Shown one piece after another: positions 43,956-55,413 of a stretch of 64,000 nucleotides of DNA. Made by a program: the position numbers and the translations under genes. The DNA is taken from the NCBI RefSeq assembly GCF_015762685.1, contig NZ_PEHF01000020.1, positions 1 to 64,000 on the forward strand. The letters run 5' to 3'. The first letter of the stretch is position 1; every line of letters starts with the position of its first letter. The notes below the pieces were generated by a model, which was given only the letters and a program-made list of their open reading frames with translations, had not been told where the DNA came from and searched no databases. The stretch is from Candidatus Symbiopectobacterium sp. 'North America' (GTDB taxonomy: Bacteria > Pseudomonadota > Gammaproteobacteria > Enterobacterales > Enterobacteriaceae).

Positions 43956-44273
43956 CTAGCTCCACAGCTTTTCCAGTTCGTACAGTTGACGGCTCTCTTC
44001 CTGCATCACGTGCACCATCACATCACCGAGATCGACAACCACCCAGTCAGCACCCTGCTCACCTTCAACACCCAGTGGGATCATTCCGGCAGCGCGTGAG
44101 GCTTGCACCACATGGTCAGCGATAGACGAAACGTGGCGGCTGGATGTACCGGTGCAGATAATCATGCAGTCGGTAATGCTGGATTTGCCACGCACGTTCA
44201 GCGCAACGATATCCTGGCCTTTTAAATCATCTATTTTATCAATAACAAAATCTTGGAGTGCTTGGCCTTGCAA
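43956..44273 (-). CDS. rsfS: ribosomal silencing factor RsfS, TTG start
   Basis: Binds uL14 and blocks 30S-50S joining in starvation. The 105-residue protein ([21 protein letters not shown]...) equals E. coli RsfS. The start is TTG 44273, with GGAGG five bases upstream; no ATG fits. It overlaps nothing but precedes rlmH by one base after the stop. Intact, although the rRNA methyltransferase downstream is broken. Confidence 0.95.
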   Translation of the reverse strand: MQGQALQDFVIDKIDDLKGQDIVALNVRGKSSITDCMIICTGTSSRHVSSIADHVVQASRAAGMIPLGVEGEQGADWVVVDLGDVMVHVMQEESRQLYELEKLWS

Positions 44274-44495
44274 AGGTTCCTCCTGCCTGGCGGTTCAACC
44301 GGAGAAATGTGCTCCGGCGGGGTAAAAAGGGTTGCGTGTTCATGCGTGACGCACCGCAGGTGTTTCAGGGTATTATCGGCCTATTTTGCGGCCCGTATTG
44401 TGGCATAGAAACGCGCTTTACCGTTTTTTACCGGACTGAAAAACCAGCGCCGGAGTATAGCATGCCCGGTGAGAGAGTGGTATGTGGGAAGCGGG

Positions 44496-45152
44496 TTAAC
44501 GGTATAAGTCGTGAGCATCCATAAAATGCAGCACGGCAGGGGGAACCAAATCGTCGCAGGGTTCACCCTTCTGACGGCGCTGGCGAATCTTCGTGGCAGA
44601 GACGGTGACCAGCGGTGTGTGCGCCAAATAGATCAATCCGTGCGGCTGCGTGTGGAGATCTGCGGCATTTTCAGTACTGTGTGCTTCCAGCCACGCCTGC
44701 TGTTCTGGTGTGTCCAGCGTGGTGCGGTAACCTGGACGTGCGCAGACCAACAGATGACACACCTTGAGCAGGTCTTGCCCGCGGTGCCAGGCGTGTAATG
44801 TAAGCAGCGAATCCTGGCCGATAATAAAGGCCAACGGAATGTTATCGCCCATTTCTGCGCGGATCATCTCCATGGTATCAATGGTGTAAGACGGCGTGAT
44901 GCGCTGCAATTCACGGTCATCCACGCTGAATAACGGCGTCTCGGCGATTGCGAGTTCTACCATGCGCTTGCGCTGTTGCGAGGTAGCTTCAGGCTGTTCG
45001 CGGTGAGGCGGTACGTTATTGGGCATCAGCGTGATGCGCGTTACGCCTATTTCATCCGCCAACGCGGTGGCTGGACGTAAATGCCCGTAATGAATGGGAT
45101 CAAAGGTGCCGCCGAAGTAGGCGATCAGTTCAGGGGGAGTAACGCTAATCAT
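44496..45152 (-). CDS. nadD: nicotinate-nucleotide adenylyltransferase NadD
   Basis: Makes deamido-NAD from nicotinate mononucleotide and ATP. The nucleotidyl-transferase motif is [15 protein letters not shown], with the second motif SATKIRQRR. It has 218 residues from ATG 45152, which overlaps the holA stop by 8 bases. The 222-bp gap to rsfS lacks cobC, which lies there in E. coli. Essential and intact. Confidence 0.96.
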   Translation of the reverse strand: MISVTPPELIAYFGGTFDPIHYGHLRPATALADEIGVTRITLMPNNVPPHREQPEATSQQRKRMVELAIAETPLFSVDDRELQRITPSYTIDTMEMIRAEMGDNIPLAFIIGQDSLLTLHAWHRGQDLLKVCHLLVCARPGYRTTLDTPEQQAWLEAHSTENAADLHTQPHGLIYLAHTPLVTVSATKIRQRRQKGEPCDDLVPPAVLHFMDAHDLYR

Positions 45153-46182
45153 TGGCGTTGACCATACCGGGTGCAAGCGCCTTGCCGCACAATAACAGCG
45201 TCAGCGTTTGCATTTCTGGCCAGATGGATTGGCCATAATCCTGTTTTAGCGTCAATTCCAATCGCGTCAGCAGATGCATGGCCTGCTGCAACTGACGTCC
45301 ATTGAGCCGTTGGAGTGCCTGAGTGAGCAGTGTGCGTCGGTTTTGCCACACTTTATGCTGATCGAACAGGGTGCGTAACGGTGTTGTCGCCATGTTGCGC
45401 TGCAAGGTCACCAACAGCGTCAGCTCACGTTGCAGCGTGCGCAGCAGGATCACGGGTTCGCTGTCTTCTGCTTGTAGCTGTTGCAACACATGCCAGGCGC
45501 GTTTGCTTTTGCCTGCCAGCAGGGCATCCAGCCAGTGAAAGGGCGTGAAGTGCGGGGCATCGTTTACCGCCTGCTCAACGCGTGGCAGCGTGAGCTTGCC
45601 GTCAGGATAGAGCAATGACAAACGTTCCAGCGCATGCATCAACGCCAGAAGATTGCCTTCATAGCAGTAACACAGCAGTTGCGTGGCGGCATCGTCCAGT
45701 TGCAGTTTGCGTTGCTTGGCGCGTTGTGCCACCCAGCGCGGTAATTGAGCCTGTTCCGGTGTTAAACAGTTGATGATCACGCCATGCTGCGACAGTGCTT
45801 TATACCAGGTGCTGTTTTCTTGCGCTTTGGTGAGTTTGCTGCCGCATAGAATAGGCAATACGTCCTGATGCAGCAGTCCAGCCAGTTTGACCAGATTTTC
45901 TGCCATGGTGGCGTTGGGGCCGTTTTCCGGCAGTTGCAGCAGCAGACTTTGCCGTGAAGCGAACAGGCTGAGTGCCTGACATACGCTGAAAATAGCATCC
46001 CAATCGGTGCTTTGATCGAGTGTGAAGCTGAAATGCTCGGTGAAACCCTGCTCACGCGCGCGATGGCGCAGCGTATCCAGGCTTTCCTGCAACAACAGTG
46101 GGTCGTTGCCAAACAGCAGATAGCAAGCGCGCAGCCCTTCATTGAGCTGCGCGGCAAGCTGTTCCGGATAGATACGGATCAT
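45145..46182 (-). CDS. holA: DNA polymerase III delta subunit HolA
   Basis: Clamp-loader wrench subunit that opens the beta clamp. It has 345 residues, close to E. coli (343). The N-terminal [32 protein letters not shown] is the AAA-like domain with the clamp-binding beta interaction element. The ATG overlaps the lptE stop (ATGA). Intact and essential. Confidence 0.96.
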   Translation of the reverse strand: MIRIYPEQLAAQLNEGLRACYLLFGNDPLLLQESLDTLRHRAREQGFTEHFSFTLDQSTDWDAIFSVCQALSLFASRQSLLLQLPENGPNATMAENLVKLAGLLHQDVLPILCGSKLTKAQENSTWYKALSQHGVIINCLTPEQAQLPRWVAQRAKQRKLQLDDAATQLLCYCYEGNLLALMHALERLSLLYPDGKLTLPRVEQAVNDAPHFTPFHWLDALLAGKSKRAWHVLQQLQAEDSEPVILLRTLQRELTLLVTLQRNMATTPLRTLFDQHKVWQNRRTLLTQALQRLNGRQLQQAMHLLTRLELTLKQDYGQSIWPEMQTLTLLLCGKALAPGMVNAND

Positions 46183-46736
46183 GAACGCCCGTTGTTAACG
46201 CTGATGACGGTAGCACGTTGCTGGCGGTTTTTTACCTCATCACTGCCGTTGATGGTCATCAGTTTACGCACTAACTGCTCGGCAGCCTGACGGCGCATCT
46301 CCTTACGTATGATGTCCTGCTCGGCGTCTTTTGCCAACGCGGCGAGCGGGTTATCAAAGAAGGTGCGGAACACCGTGACCGAGAGTGGATAAATATCTTC
46401 ACCCGGCAGCAGCACCTGCGCCTGAACGGTCAGCACCAACTGGTACTCTGCGGTGGTCCCATCCTGGAAAATAGAGACCGTGTCTCTGGCTTCCGTGGAG
46501 CCGAGAATACGCAGGGATGCGATATCCTGACGCGCGGCGTCTTCCTCGATTCTTACATCACTGGCACGTAGCTGATCGCGAATGGCTTGGGTTAACGGAC
46601 CAAAAGGATCGTTACTGGTCAGCGTTAATACCTTCAATTCGCTGGGCAGTTGTGTGGTGCCACGCAGATGAAAACCGCAGCCGGCGGTGACCAGCACCGC
46701 CAACCCCAGCAACAACGTGAATAAACGATGTCGCAC
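46179..46736 (-). CDS. lptE: LPS-assembly lipoprotein LptE, GTG start
   Basis: Outer-membrane partner of LptD. The lipobox is LVTAGC, followed by [15 protein letters not shown]. It has 185 residues. The GTG at 46736 is chosen because GGAGG lies 4 bases upstream, directly after leuS. The gene is intact. Confidence 0.95.
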   Translation of the reverse strand: MRHRLFTLLLGLAVLVTAGCGFHLRGTTQLPSELKVLTLTSNDPFGPLTQAIRDQLRASDVRIEEDAARQDIASLRILGSTEARDTVSIFQDGTTAEYQLVLTVQAQVLLPGEDIYPLSVTVFRTFFDNPLAALAKDAEQDIIRKEMRRQAAEQLVRKLMTINGSDEVKNRQQRATVISVNNGRS

Positions 46737-46750
46737 AGTGCCTCCTTGGC

Positions 46751-49333
46751 TTAACCTACAACCAGGTTAAGCAGTTTTCCCGGAACGTAAATGACTTTAC
46801 GTACTGTAACGCCTTCCAGGTATTTTGCCACCAGATGTTCCTGTGCGGCACGCGCCTGAACCTGCTCCTGCGTGGCATCGGCAGCAACCTTAATTCTGCC
46901 GCGCACCTTGCCGTTCACTTGCACCACGACCAGTTTGGAGTCTTCCACCATGGCATCTTCATCGGCAACAGGCCACGGGGCCGTGTCGATATCGCCATTG
47001 CCACCCAGCGCCTGCCACAGTGTGAAGCAGGCGTGCGGTGTGAATGGGTATAGCATACGCACCACGGCCAGCAGTGCTTCCTGAGTCAGTGCGAGATCCT
47101 GCTCGCTCTCTTGCGGCGCTTTTGCCAGCTTGTTCATCAGTTCCATCACAGCGGCGATAGCGGTGTTGAACGTCTGACGACGACCAATATCATCGGTGAC
47201 TTTAGCAATGGTTTTGTGCAGGTCGCGACGCAGTGCTTTCTGATCTTCGGTCAGCGCGGTCACATCCAGTGCACCGGTAGCGCCTTTTTCTGTGTGGTCG
47301 TAAACCTGTTTCCACACACGCTTGAGGAAGCGGTTAGCCCCTTCAACCCCTGATTCCTGCCATTCCAGCGTCATTTCTGCCGGAGAGGCGAACATCATAA
47401 ACAGACGTACGGTGTCGGCACCGTATTTCTCTACCATCACCTGCGGGTCGATACCGTTGTTCTTCGATTTCGACATCTTGCTCATGCCCGCGTACACCAG
47501 TTCGCGGCCTTCTGCATCGAAGGCTTTCAGGATGCGTCCTTTGTCATAGCGTTCCACGGTGACGTCAGACGGTGATACCCAGATACGTTCGCCGCTGTTG
47601 CCGGTGTAGTAGAAGGCATCAGCCAACACCATACCCTGACACAACAGGCGCTTGACGGGTTCATCGGAGGTGACCAGGCCAGCATCACGCATCAGCTTGT
47701 GGAAGAAGCGGAAATACATCAGGTGCATGATGGCGTGTTCGATACCACCTACGTATTGATCGACCGGCAGCCAGTAGTTGGCCGCAGCCGGATCGAGCAT
47801 ACCCTGATCGTATTGCGGGCAGGTGTAGCGCGCGTAGTACCAGGAAGATTCCATAAAGGTATCGAAGGTATCAGTTTCACGCAGCGCAGGCTGACCGTTG
47901 ACAGTGGTTTTCGCCCAGTTGAGATCGGCCTTGATGTGGCTGGTAATGCCATCCATGACCACGTCTTCCGGCAGAATCACCGGCAGTTGATCTTCTGGTG
48001 CCGGGATAACGGTGCCATCCTCCAACGTCACCATCGGGATCGGGGCACCCCAGTAACGCTGACGGGAAACACCCCAATCGCGCAGGCGATAGTTGACTTT
48101 GCGTGCGCCAACGCCGAGTGCGACCAGCTTGTCAGCAATGGCGTTAAAGCCCGCCTCGTGATCCAGACTGCTGAATTCGCCTGAGTTGAACAGGGCGCCT
48201 TTCTCGGTCATGGCTTGTGCAGAGATATCGGGTTCGCTGCCGTCCAGGTTCAGGATAACGGGTTTGATCGACAACTGGTATTTGGTGGCGAATTCCCAGT
48301 CGCGCTGGTCATGGCCCGGAACGGCCATCACCGCGCCGGTGCCGTAATCCATCAGCACGAAGTTGGCCGTCCACACTGGCAGTTTTTCGCTGGTCAGTGG
48401 ATGTACCACGAACAGGCCTGTCGCTATGCCCTTTTTCTCCATGGTCGCCATATCTGCTTCGGCAACCTTGGTGTTACGGCATTCATCGATAAATGCGGTC
48501 AGCGCCGGGTTAGTGGCGGCAGCGCGCAGCGCCAGCGGATGGGCGGCAGCTACCGCGACATAGGTGGCACCGATAAATGTATCCGGACGCGTGGTGTAGA
48601 CGGTCAGCTTGTCGGCGCTGTCTGCCACGTCAAAGGTGATTTCCACCCCTTCCGAACGGCCAATCCAGTTGCGTTGCATGGTTTTGACCTGCTCCGGCCA
48701 GCTTTCCAGCGTGTCCAGATCGTTCAGCAGCTGATCGGCGTAATCGGTGATTTTGATAAACCACTGCGGGATCTCTTTACGCTCCACTTTTCTGTCACAG
48801 CGCCAGCAGCAGCCATCAATAACCTGTTCGTTGGCCAGCACCGTCTGATCGTTCGGGCACCAGTTCACCGCTGAGGTCTTCTTGTAGACCAGACCTTTTT
48901 CATACAGCTTGGTGAAGAACCACTGTTCCCAGCGGTAGTAATCGGGTTTGCAGGTGGCGACTTCACGATCCCAGTCATAGCCAAAGCCCAACAGCTTCAA
49001 CTGATTTTTCATGTAATCGATGTTGTCATAGGTCCAGGGGGCCGGTGCGGTGTTGTTTTTTACCGCAGCGCCTTCCGCCGGCAGGCCGAAAGCGTCCCAC
49101 CCGATCGGTTGCAGGACGTTTTTCCCCAACATGCGTTGGTAGCGGGAAATAACGTCACCGATGGTGTAATTACGTACGTGCCCCATGTGTAAGCGGCCAG
49201 AAGGGTAGGGGAGCATGGAAAGGCAGTAGTACTTTTCCTTGCCGGGCTCTTCGGTCACTTTAAACGTTTTGTTTTCTTGCCAGTGAAGCTGGACGCGAGT
49301 TTCTATCTCTTCTGGGCGGTATTGCTCTTGCAT
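46751..49333 (-). CDS. leuS: leucyl-tRNA synthetase LeuS
   Basis: Class Ia synthetase of 860 residues, the E. coli length. The HIGH-like motif is [13 protein letters not shown], the KMSKS loop is [10 protein letters not shown], and a CP1 editing domain lies between ([13 protein letters not shown]). It leads the leuS-lptE-holA-nadD operon. Its ribosome site is weak. Intact. Confidence 0.98.
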   Translation of the reverse strand: MQEQYRPEEIETRVQLHWQENKTFKVTEEPGKEKYYCLSMLPYPSGRLHMGHVRNYTIGDVISRYQRMLGKNVLQPIGWDAFGLPAEGAAVKNNTAPAPWTYDNIDYMKNQLKLLGFGYDWDREVATCKPDYYRWEQWFFTKLYEKGLVYKKTSAVNWCPNDQTVLANEQVIDGCCWRCDRKVERKEIPQWFIKITDYADQLLNDLDTLESWPEQVKTMQRNWIGRSEGVEITFDVADSADKLTVYTTRPDTFIGATYVAVAAAHPLALRAAATNPALTAFIDECRNTKVAEADMATMEKKGIATGLFVVHPLTSEKLPVWTANFVLMDYGTGAVMAVPGHDQRDWEFATKYQLSIKPVILNLDGSEPDISAQAMTEKGALFNSGEFSSLDHEAGFNAIADKLVALGVGARKVNYRLRDWGVSRQRYWGAPIPMVTLEDGTVIPAPEDQLPVILPEDVVMDGITSHIKADLNWAKTTVNGQPALRETDTFDTFMESSWYYARYTCPQYDQGMLDPAAANYWLPVDQYVGGIEHAIMHLMYFRFFHKLMRDAGLVTSDEPVKRLLCQGMVLADAFYYTGNSGERIWVSPSDVTVERYDKGRILKAFDAEGRELVYAGMSKMSKSKNNGIDPQVMVEKYGADTVRLFMMFASPAEMTLEWQESGVEGANRFLKRVWKQVYDHTEKGATGALDVTALTEDQKALRRDLHKTIAKVTDDIGRRQTFNTAIAAVMELMNKLAKAPQESEQDLALTQEALLAVVRMLYPFTPHACFTLWQALGGNGDIDTAPWPVADEDAMVEDSKLVVVQVNGKVRGRIKVAADATQEQVQARAAQEHLVAKYLEGVTVRKVIYVPGKLLNLVVG

Positions 49334-49616
49334 GGCTGCGAGGGGTCCTATTTAGTAAAGAAGCGCTACACCCGTAGCGTGTTCCGATTCATCATAATTA
49401 TCCGCATAGCATAGCTGATAAGCAACGCTGGCAACAACCGTCTCTATGTCTTAACCGCTGATTTATGCGCGCAAGCGGCAAAGTTGGCAAAAGTGGGGTA
49501 AAGAGAGGCAATGAGCACGAATAGTGGTTAAAACCGTCTAAAATAGAGAGGGATAGCTAAACAGGTATCATCATCGCCCCGCCAATGTTAACCAATCCGC
49601 GTATTCAGGAGGCACC
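49334..49616. other. leuS-ybeL divergent spacer
   Basis: 283 bp with no supported gene. Promoters of leuS and ybeL should lie here, but I do not see strong hexamers. The ybeL ribosome site is AGGAGGCACC. Confidence 0.35.
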
Positions 49617-50102
49617 ATGAACAAGAAAGCCCAGCATTATCGTGCGCTGATGTCTTCCATCATGACGCGTTTAAGAGCCGGTGAACGCGATCTGACCCAG
49701 ATGCTCCAACACGCCCGGGAGAGCTTGCACGACAGCGAAGATCTTACCCACCGCGAACGCGAAGATATTATTCAGTCCGTAGAGCGCGATTTGGCCGAAT
49801 TTGCTCAGCGTTACACGGATAGCAAGGACGAGGATTTATCCGATAGCGTCTTTCTGCGTGTCATCAAGGAGAGTCTGTGGCAAGAGCTGGTGGATATCAC
49901 GGATAAAACTCAGTTGGAATGGCAGGCACTGTTTAAAGATGTTAGCCATCACGGCGTTTACCACAGTGGCGAAGTCGTCGGGCTGGGTAATTTGGTGTGT
50001 GAAAACTGCCATCACCATTTGGCATTTTATACGCCGGAAGTGCTGCCTCGTTGTCCGAAGTGTGAGCACGATCAGTTTCAGCGCCAGCCTTTTCAGCCCT
50101 GA
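49617..50102 (+). CDS. ybeL: zinc-ribbon protein YbeL (DUF1451)
   Basis: A 161-residue cytoplasmic protein. The N-terminal part is helical and charged (possible coiled coil, 20-95); the C-terminal zinc ribbon has CENC and CPKC. Much of FLRVIKESLWQELVDITDKTQLEWQ is identical to E. coli YbeL. Function unknown. AGGAGG lies directly upstream. Monocistronic, with a hairpin after the stop. Confidence 0.94.
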   Translation: MNKKAQHYRALMSSIMTRLRAGERDLTQMLQHARESLHDSEDLTHREREDIIQSVERDLAEFAQRYTDSKDEDLSDSVFLRVIKESLWQELVDITDKTQLEWQALFKDVSHHGVYHSGEVVGLGNLVCENCHHHLAFYTPEVLPRCPKCEHDQFQRQPFQP

Positions 50103-50122
50103 CGAGGTAGTTTAAGGGAGAG

Positions 50123-50146
50123 GCGTTCCCGCGCAAGCGGGAACGC
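50123..50146. terminator. terminator between ybeL and gltL
   Basis: An exact 10-bp stem (GCGTTCCCGC with GCGGGAACGC) has a GCAA loop. It separates the convergent genes; there is little T-tract. Confidence 0.65.
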
Positions 50147-50184
50147 GCGTCGCATCATCAGGTGCTGCGATACTGGATAATGGC

Positions 50185-50910
50185 TTAGTGCAGGATCTTC
50201 GCCAAAAAGTCTTTAGCGCGCTCGGATTTGGGATTGTTGAAGAACTCGTCTTTAGGCGTGTCTTCCACAATCTTGCCTTCATCCATGAAGATAACGCGGT
50301 GTGCCACTTTGCGCGCAAAGCCCATTTCGTGGGTAACGACCATCATCGTCATGCCTTCTTGCGCCAGTTCAACCATAACATCCAGCACTTCGTTGATCAT
50401 TTCCGGATCGAGCGCAGAAGTCGGTTCGTCAAACAGCATGGCAACCGGGTCCATGCAGAGTGCGCGCGCAATGGCGACACGCTGTTGCTGACCGCCGGAG
50501 AGCTGGCCGGGAAATTTGTTAGCGTGCGCGGACAAACTCACGCGATTGAGCAGCTTGGTGGCCTTTTCACACGCGGCCTCTTTATCACGCTTGAGCACTT
50601 TCACCTGCGCCAGCGTCAGGTTCTCAATGATGGAGAGGTGGGGAAACAGTTCAAAGTGTTGAAACACCATACCCACTTTGGAACGCAATTGCGCCAGATT
50701 GGTTTTCTTGTCGTTAACTGAGATGCCGTTAACGTCAATCTGACCTTGTTGCACGGGTTCAAGGCCATTAACCGTTTTGATTAACGTGGATTTCCCGGAG
50801 CCTGATGGCCCACAAACGACCACCAATTCACCTTTCTTCACTTCTGTCGAACAATCGGAGAGCACCTGAAAGTGACCATACCATTTGGAAACGTTTTTTA
50901 GAGTAATCAT
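50185..50910 (-). CDS. gltL: glutamate/aspartate ABC transporter ATPase GltL
   Basis: Energy-coupling subunit of the GltIJKL importer. Walker A is GPSGSGKST, the signature is LSGGQQQR, Walker B is [12 protein letters not shown], and the switch is VTHEMG. It has 241 residues, like E. coli. It is the last gene, overlapping gltK (ATGA). Intact, but useless without GltI and GltK unless it serves another transporter. Confidence 0.95.
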   Translation of the reverse strand: MITLKNVSKWYGHFQVLSDCSTEVKKGELVVVCGPSGSGKSTLIKTVNGLEPVQQGQIDVNGISVNDKKTNLAQLRSKVGMVFQHFELFPHLSIIENLTLAQVKVLKRDKEAACEKATKLLNRVSLSAHANKFPGQLSGGQQQRVAIARALCMDPVAMLFDEPTSALDPEMINEVLDVMVELAQEGMTMMVVTHEMGFARKVAHRVIFMDEGKIVEDTPKDEFFNNPKSERAKDFLAKILH

Positions 50911-51584
50911 CGAACAGTCCTTCTTTTCAGGTAACTGACCAGCATTGATGCGCTAATGCTGATAACGAAATAAACCAATCCGGCAAACAGCACCATTTCC
51001 ACCTGAGTTCCGTCGCCCTCGCCAATGGTTGACGCGGTGCGGAAGAAGTCCGCCAGACTCAGTATGTACACCAGGGAGGTGTCCTGGAACAAGACGATCC
51101 CTTGCGTCAGGAGTAACGGCACCATGGCGCGAAACGCCTGCGGCAGGATCACCAGCTTCATGGATTGCCACTGTGTCATGCCGAGCGCCAACGCTGCGGA
51201 AGACTGTCCGCGTGAAATGCTGAGTATGCCCGCACGGATAATTTCAGAGTAATAGGCGGCTTCAAACAGCGAAAAGGCTACCATAGCGGAGATCAGACGA
51301 ATATCCGTTTTTGGTGATAGCCCAAGCACATTTTGTAATAAGCTAGGAACCACAAGGTAGAACCACAACAGCACCATCACCAGTGGGATGGAGCGGAAGA
51401 TGTTAACGTAGCCTTTGGCAAACCAGCGGATCGGGGCGAAAGACGATAACCTCATTACCGCCAATACGGTTCCCTACAGGATGCCAAACACCACGGCAGT
51501 CACCGTGATTTTCAGCGTGACCACTAGCCCTTGCAGCAGGTAGGGCATGCTTGGCGTAATGGAGCTCCAGTCAAATTCGTACAT
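50907..51584 (-). pseudogene. gltK: glutamate/aspartate permease GltK, nonsense at Trp37
   Basis: Second membrane subunit of the GltIJKL importer. The frame from ATG 51584 (overlapping the gltJ stop) reads [19 protein letters not shown], then a TAG at 51474-51476 replaces Trp37. The remaining 185 residues (from MRLSSFAP) keep the EAA-loop region and all later membrane segments. Reinitiation at Met41 would lack the first segment. Otherwise well conserved, so the loss is recent. Confidence 0.92.
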
Positions 51585-52324
51585 TATTTACTCCCCATAT
51601 TGCCGGGCAAACGGGTCTTTTTCTCAACCACTTGCATGATCAGCATAATAATGGCGTTAATCGCGACATACGCCAGCGTGATGGCGGTAAAGGACTCATA
51701 GGCGTGCGCAGAGTAATCCAGCAGTTTGTTTGCCTGTGCGGCCATGTCCACCAGCCCGATGGTCGAGGCGATGGCCGAGTTCTTCACCAGGTTGAGCATT
51801 TCAGACGTCAGGGACGGTACGATAATGCGATAGGCGTTGGGCAGCAGAACGTAGCGGTAGGTTTGCGGCAACGTTAGCCCCATCGCGAGCACCGCGGCTT
51901 TCTGGCCGCGCGGCAGAGATTGGATACCTGCGCACACCTGCTCGCAGACGCGAGCGGCGGTAAACAGGCCCAAACAGACCATGGAGGAGACGAAAAACTG
52001 AATGTTGGGATCCAGTTCCGCTTTAAACCACATGCCGATGCTTTGCGGCAGTAATTCGGGAACCACCAGATACCAGGCGAAAAATTGAACGATAAGCGGA
52101 ACGTTACGGAACATTTCCACATAGCAGGTACCGAGACCTGACAGAAAACGGTTGGGTACGGTGCGCAAAATGCCGAAAATCGAGCCGACAGCGAATGCAA
52201 TGATCCAGGCGCAGACTGACAGCGCCACAGTGACCTGCAACCCAGACCAAATCCACCCAAGATAAGTGGTATTACCGAACGGGGCGGCTTGTAAAAAAAT
52301 ACCCCAGTTCCAATCTATAGACAT
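51584..52324 (-). CDS. gltJ: glutamate/aspartate permease GltJ
   Basis: First inner-membrane subunit of the importer. The start at 52324 gives 246 residues (E. coli 246), with GGAG 6 bases upstream. The EAA coupling region is [20 protein letters not shown]. It overlaps gltK as TAATG. Intact, between a broken gltI and a broken gltK. The strong terminator of the SroC candidate ends only 14 bp upstream. Confidence 0.95.
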   Translation of the reverse strand: MSIDWNWGIFLQAAPFGNTTYLGWIWSGLQVTVALSVCAWIIAFAVGSIFGILRTVPNRFLSGLGTCYVEMFRNVPLIVQFFAWYLVVPELLPQSIGMWFKAELDPNIQFFVSSMVCLGLFTAARVCEQVCAGIQSLPRGQKAAVLAMGLTLPQTYRYVLLPNAYRIIVPSLTSEMLNLVKNSAIASTIGLVDMAAQANKLLDYSAHAYESFTAITLAYVAINAIIMLIMQVVEKKTRLPGNMGSK

Positions 52325-52337
52325 AGCAAACTCCGGT

Positions 52338-52543
52338 AAAAAAAAGGGTAGCAGAGCTACCCTGAAGATTGATGAGTGGCGATAACCCATTGGTGGGAAA
52401 GGGCAGTGCGGATAATCAACACCTGCGATATCCACCGCTTGGGCCGGGACGCCAGACGGGGAACGACCGTCTGACGCCTGTCTGTCCAGACACGAGTCAA
52501 CAATCGAGGGCAAGCTGTCTACCCTTGTTTTCACTTGTTGTTA
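52338..52543 (-). ncRNA. sroC: SroC-like small RNA in the gltI-gltJ spacer
   Basis: In Salmonella and E. coli the gltI-gltJ spacer yields SroC, an RNase E-processed RNA that sponges GcvB. This spacer has the same parts. Immediately past the gltI stop is a C/A-rich tract (about 52522-52543), the type GcvB R1 pairs with. About 180 nt later is a perfect GGGTAGC hairpin (52346-52362), followed by eight T. The spacer is about 45 bp longer than the 163-nt Salmonella RNA. The 5' end by processing is inferred. Conservation of the primary sequence with SroC was not checked. Confidence 0.62.
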
Positions 52544-53439
52544 GTTTAATGCTTTATCGTTAGGCGCTTTGAACAGCGCCTTCATCTCTGCTGACAAATC
52601 GAAGTTCATGTTGAGATCTTTAGGCGGAATCGGCTGTTTGAACCAGCGATCAAAGGATTTTTCCGCTTCACCTGAGGTTTGCAACGTCGCAATAGTCTCA
52701 TCAACCAGTTTTTTGAACTGCGGATCGTCTTTACGCAGCATACAGCATAGGCTTCTTCGGATTGTGGGGTGCCGACGATCACCCAGTCGCTCTGCTGTTT
52801 GGCTTTGGCACGTTCACCGGCCAGCAACGCATCATCCATCATAAAGGTAACGGCGCGGCCTGTTTCCATGGTACGGAAGGAATCGCCATGGTCTTTTGCG
52901 CTGATGATGCGCATATTAAGTTTTTTCTCTTCATTCAACTGGTTAAGCAGTTTTTCAGAGGTGGTGCCAGAGGTAACGACCACGGTTTTACCCGCCAGAT
53001 CCGGGAAGTCTTTAATACCCGCGGCTTTTTTAGTCAGCAGACGCGTACCAACGATAAAGATGGTATTAGAGAAGGCGGCCTGTTGCTGACGTTCCAGGTT
53101 GTTGGTGGTTGAACCACATTCAAAATCAAAGGTGCCATTTTGCAGCAACGGGATACGGTTCTGGGACGTGATCGGGATCAGTTTGACCTGAAGATCGGCA
53201 ACGCCAATTTTCGCTTTGACCGCATCGACAATTTTGTTCGAGTAATCCTGAGAGTAACCAACCACTTTCTGTTGGTTGTCATAGTAGGAAAATGGCACGG
53301 AAGACTCACGGTGGCCAACAACGATGACGCCATTGTCTTTAATCTTTTTCAGCGTCCCCGTTAATTCTTCTGCATGAGCCAGGCTGCTTGCGGCTGTACC
53401 AATCAGAAGCAGTGACAGTGCCAGTTTACGCATTTGCAT
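52541..53439 (-). pseudogene. gltI: glutamate/aspartate-binding protein GltI, frameshifted
   Basis: Periplasmic substrate-binding protein of the GltIJKL importer. It has a signal peptide (MQMRKLALSLLLIG...), the first-lobe motif VVGHRESSVPFSYYDNQQKVVGYSQD, and the ligand motif SGTTSEKLL. A one-base frameshift at about 52743 displaces the end; the true C-terminus is LRKDDPQFKKLVDETIA through LFKAPNDKALN. An AGGAGTTACAAC leader with C/A-rich sequence upstream resembles the GcvB target of Salmonella gltI. Function lost. Confidence 0.92.
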
Positions 53440-53845
53440 GTTGTAACTCCTTTGCTGTTGTGATGACGGCAGTCGCTATGACGCTAAGGCGGTTGCGAAT
53501 TCAATCATGCCGATAGAGCGCTCTCTCGGGTGCGACGGGTTATGCACCATAAAAGAGCGAGTACTTGCGTTTATCTTTAAAAAATAGCCGATTGTGAACA
53601 AAATGAAATAAATTTGTTTGTCTTTTGAGAACTCAACTGCACTAAATCACTGCACCAAAATCGTTTAGCACTATTTTGGTGCGCTGATTGCCCCATTAGG
53701 GTGCTTTTTCGCTGGTTTTCAGAGAGCAAATAACGGAATCATCCCGTTACACTCTGTTATTCAATGAATAATAAGCAAATGATGTGCCAATTATGCAAAT
53801 AGGAGATGGCGGTATTACACGAAGGTATGGTGGGTATTGACGGGA
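53440..53845. promoter_or_regulatory. gltI upstream region
   Basis: 406 bp with no supported gene. The sequence just before gltI is C/A-rich (a possible GcvB target). Further upstream it is AT-rich and contains several short palindromes; a promoter is expected, but no clear hexamer pair is seen. Confidence 0.4.
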
Positions 53846-53870
53846 AACCGGCAGGTCACGCCTGCCGGTT
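53846..53870 (-). terminator. terminator of lnt
   Basis: A perfect 10-bp stem (AACCGGCAGG with CCTGCCGGTT) lies 7 bp beyond the lnt stop on the minus strand. The U-tract is short. Confidence 0.7.
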
Positions 53871-53876
53871 ATTGCA

Positions 53877-55406
53877 TTAACGACGCAGACGCGCGATGCA
53901 GGCTACATCGGCAAGCACGGCGAGAATGATCCACATTGGCCAGGCACCAAAGCGTGCGTAAGGGGTGATCCCGGTGGTTGGCGTCACTTTGGTGAGCAGT
54001 ACTTTGCGCGTAAACTGCGGCAGTTCGGCACTGATTTCACCCTGCGGTCCGATAACAGCAGTCACGCCATTGTTGGTCGCACGTAGCAGCGGACGCCCTA
54101 ACTCAAGAGCATGCATGCGGGCCATCTGGAAATGTTGCCATGGACCGATAGAACGACCAAACCAGGCATCGTTTGAGATAGTCAGCAGCACATCGGTATC
54201 AGGCCGGAAGTTATCGCGTACTTGCTGCCCGAGAATAATTTCATAACAGACCGTGGCCGTCATCCGTATACCGTTAACCTGGAGCTGAGGCTGTTGGTAA
54301 GGACCACGGCTGAACGAAGACATCGGCAGATCGAAGAACGGCGCTAACGGACGGAGCAGCGTTTCCAGCGGAACGAATTCACCAAACGGCACCAGATGAT
54401 TCTTGTTGTAGCGATTGGTGCTGGGATAACGGTACGGTTCGCTGCCACCCAGCACGATAATGCTGTTGTAGAAGTCAACCTGCTCGTTTGTGCGGCGGCG
54501 TGCATCCACAACCCCCGTGACCAAACTGCTGTTGTGCGCACGCAGCAGGCCGTCGATGTACTGCAAATAGTCTTGCTGACGCGTTTCTACATCCGGGATG
54601 GCCGATTCTGGCCAGATAACGATCGGCGCTTTATCCAGATAAGGCAGCGTGGCGTCCCGGTAGATATTCAGAATCTGTTGCAGCGCGTTGGTATCCCATT
54701 TTTGGGCCTGGGCAATATTGCCTTGCACCAGCGCGACGTTGACTGCGCGCTCTGGTTGAGGCGTGAACCAATGGATAAACTTCAACGGCCAGGGAAGCAG
54801 CAGCAGCGCAATGGCGCAGTAAAGAGGGATAGTTTTGCGTCGTGTGGTACCAAACACCAGCAGGCCGGCAATGATGACCAACAAGAGGTTGATACCATCA
54901 ACCCCAAGCAGCGGCGCCAGCCCTTGCAGCGGCCCATCGATCTGGCTATAGCCAAATTGCAGCCAGGGAAAGCCGGTGAGTACCCAACCGCGCAACCATT
55001 CAGTGAACTGCCACAGGACCGGCGCGACCACGATCAGACGCACCAGCGTCGTTCGCGGCCAAATACGCGTTAACAGCCCTGAGAAGAGCGCGGGGTAAAG
55101 CGACAGATAGAGCGCCAGCAGCACCACCAGAAATACGTTAATGGCTTCCGGCATACCGCCGAACTCGGCGACACTGAAGTACACCCAGTTTACTCCGCTG
55201 CCAAACAGGCCAAAGCCCCAGCTAAAACCAATGGCGGCGGATTGCCGCCAGGTTCTGTTCAGCGTCAGGGCTTGCAATCCGCACAACGAAACCAGCGCAG
55301 CAGGCCAGAAATCAAACGGTGAAAACGCCAGGGTGCCCCAGGCACCGCAAAACAGCGCCAGCAGGATGCGCACCCGCTGGCGTCGTAAAACAGACATGAC
55401 AGACAT
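53877..55406 (-). CDS. lnt: apolipoprotein N-acyltransferase Lnt
   Basis: Adds the third acyl chain to lipoproteins in the inner membrane. It has N-terminal membrane segments and a periplasmic nitrilase domain. The catalytic Glu is in IWPESAIPD, Lys is in [12 protein letters not shown], and Cys is in VCYEIILG. It has 509 residues from ATG 55406 (another ATG lies 9 bp later). It follows corC by 7 bp. Essential and intact. Confidence 0.95.
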   Translation of the reverse strand: MSVMSVLRRQRVRILLALFCGAWGTLAFSPFDFWPAALVSLCGLQALTLNRTWRQSAAIGFSWGFGLFGSGVNWVYFSVAEFGGMPEAINVFLVVLLALYLSLYPALFSGLLTRIWPRTTLVRLIVVAPVLWQFTEWLRGWVLTGFPWLQFGYSQIDGPLQGLAPLLGVDGINLLLVIIAGLLVFGTTRRKTIPLYCAIALLLLPWPLKFIHWFTPQPERAVNVALVQGNIAQAQKWDTNALQQILNIYRDATLPYLDKAPIVIWPESAIPDVETRQQDYLQYIDGLLRAHNSSLVTGVVDARRRTNEQVDFYNSIIVLGGSEPYRYPSTNRYNKNHLVPFGEFVPLETLLRPLAPFFDLPMSSFSRGPYQQPQLQVNGIRMTATVCYEIILGQQVRDNFRPDTDVLLTISNDAWFGRSIGPWQHFQMARMHALELGRPLLRATNNGVTAVIGPQGEISAELPQFTRKVLLTKVTPTTGITPYARFGAWPMWIILAVLADVACIARLRR

Positions 55407-55413
55407 TGTCGAA

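Noticed and set aside
44274-44495. cobC remnant between rsfS and nadD
   Set aside because: No alpha-ribazole phosphatase sequence can be read in any frame of this spacer.
51584-52534. Long N-terminal extension of GltJ from 52534
   Set aside because: It would be translated through the small-RNA terminator; the E. coli-length start at 52324 has GGAG upstream.
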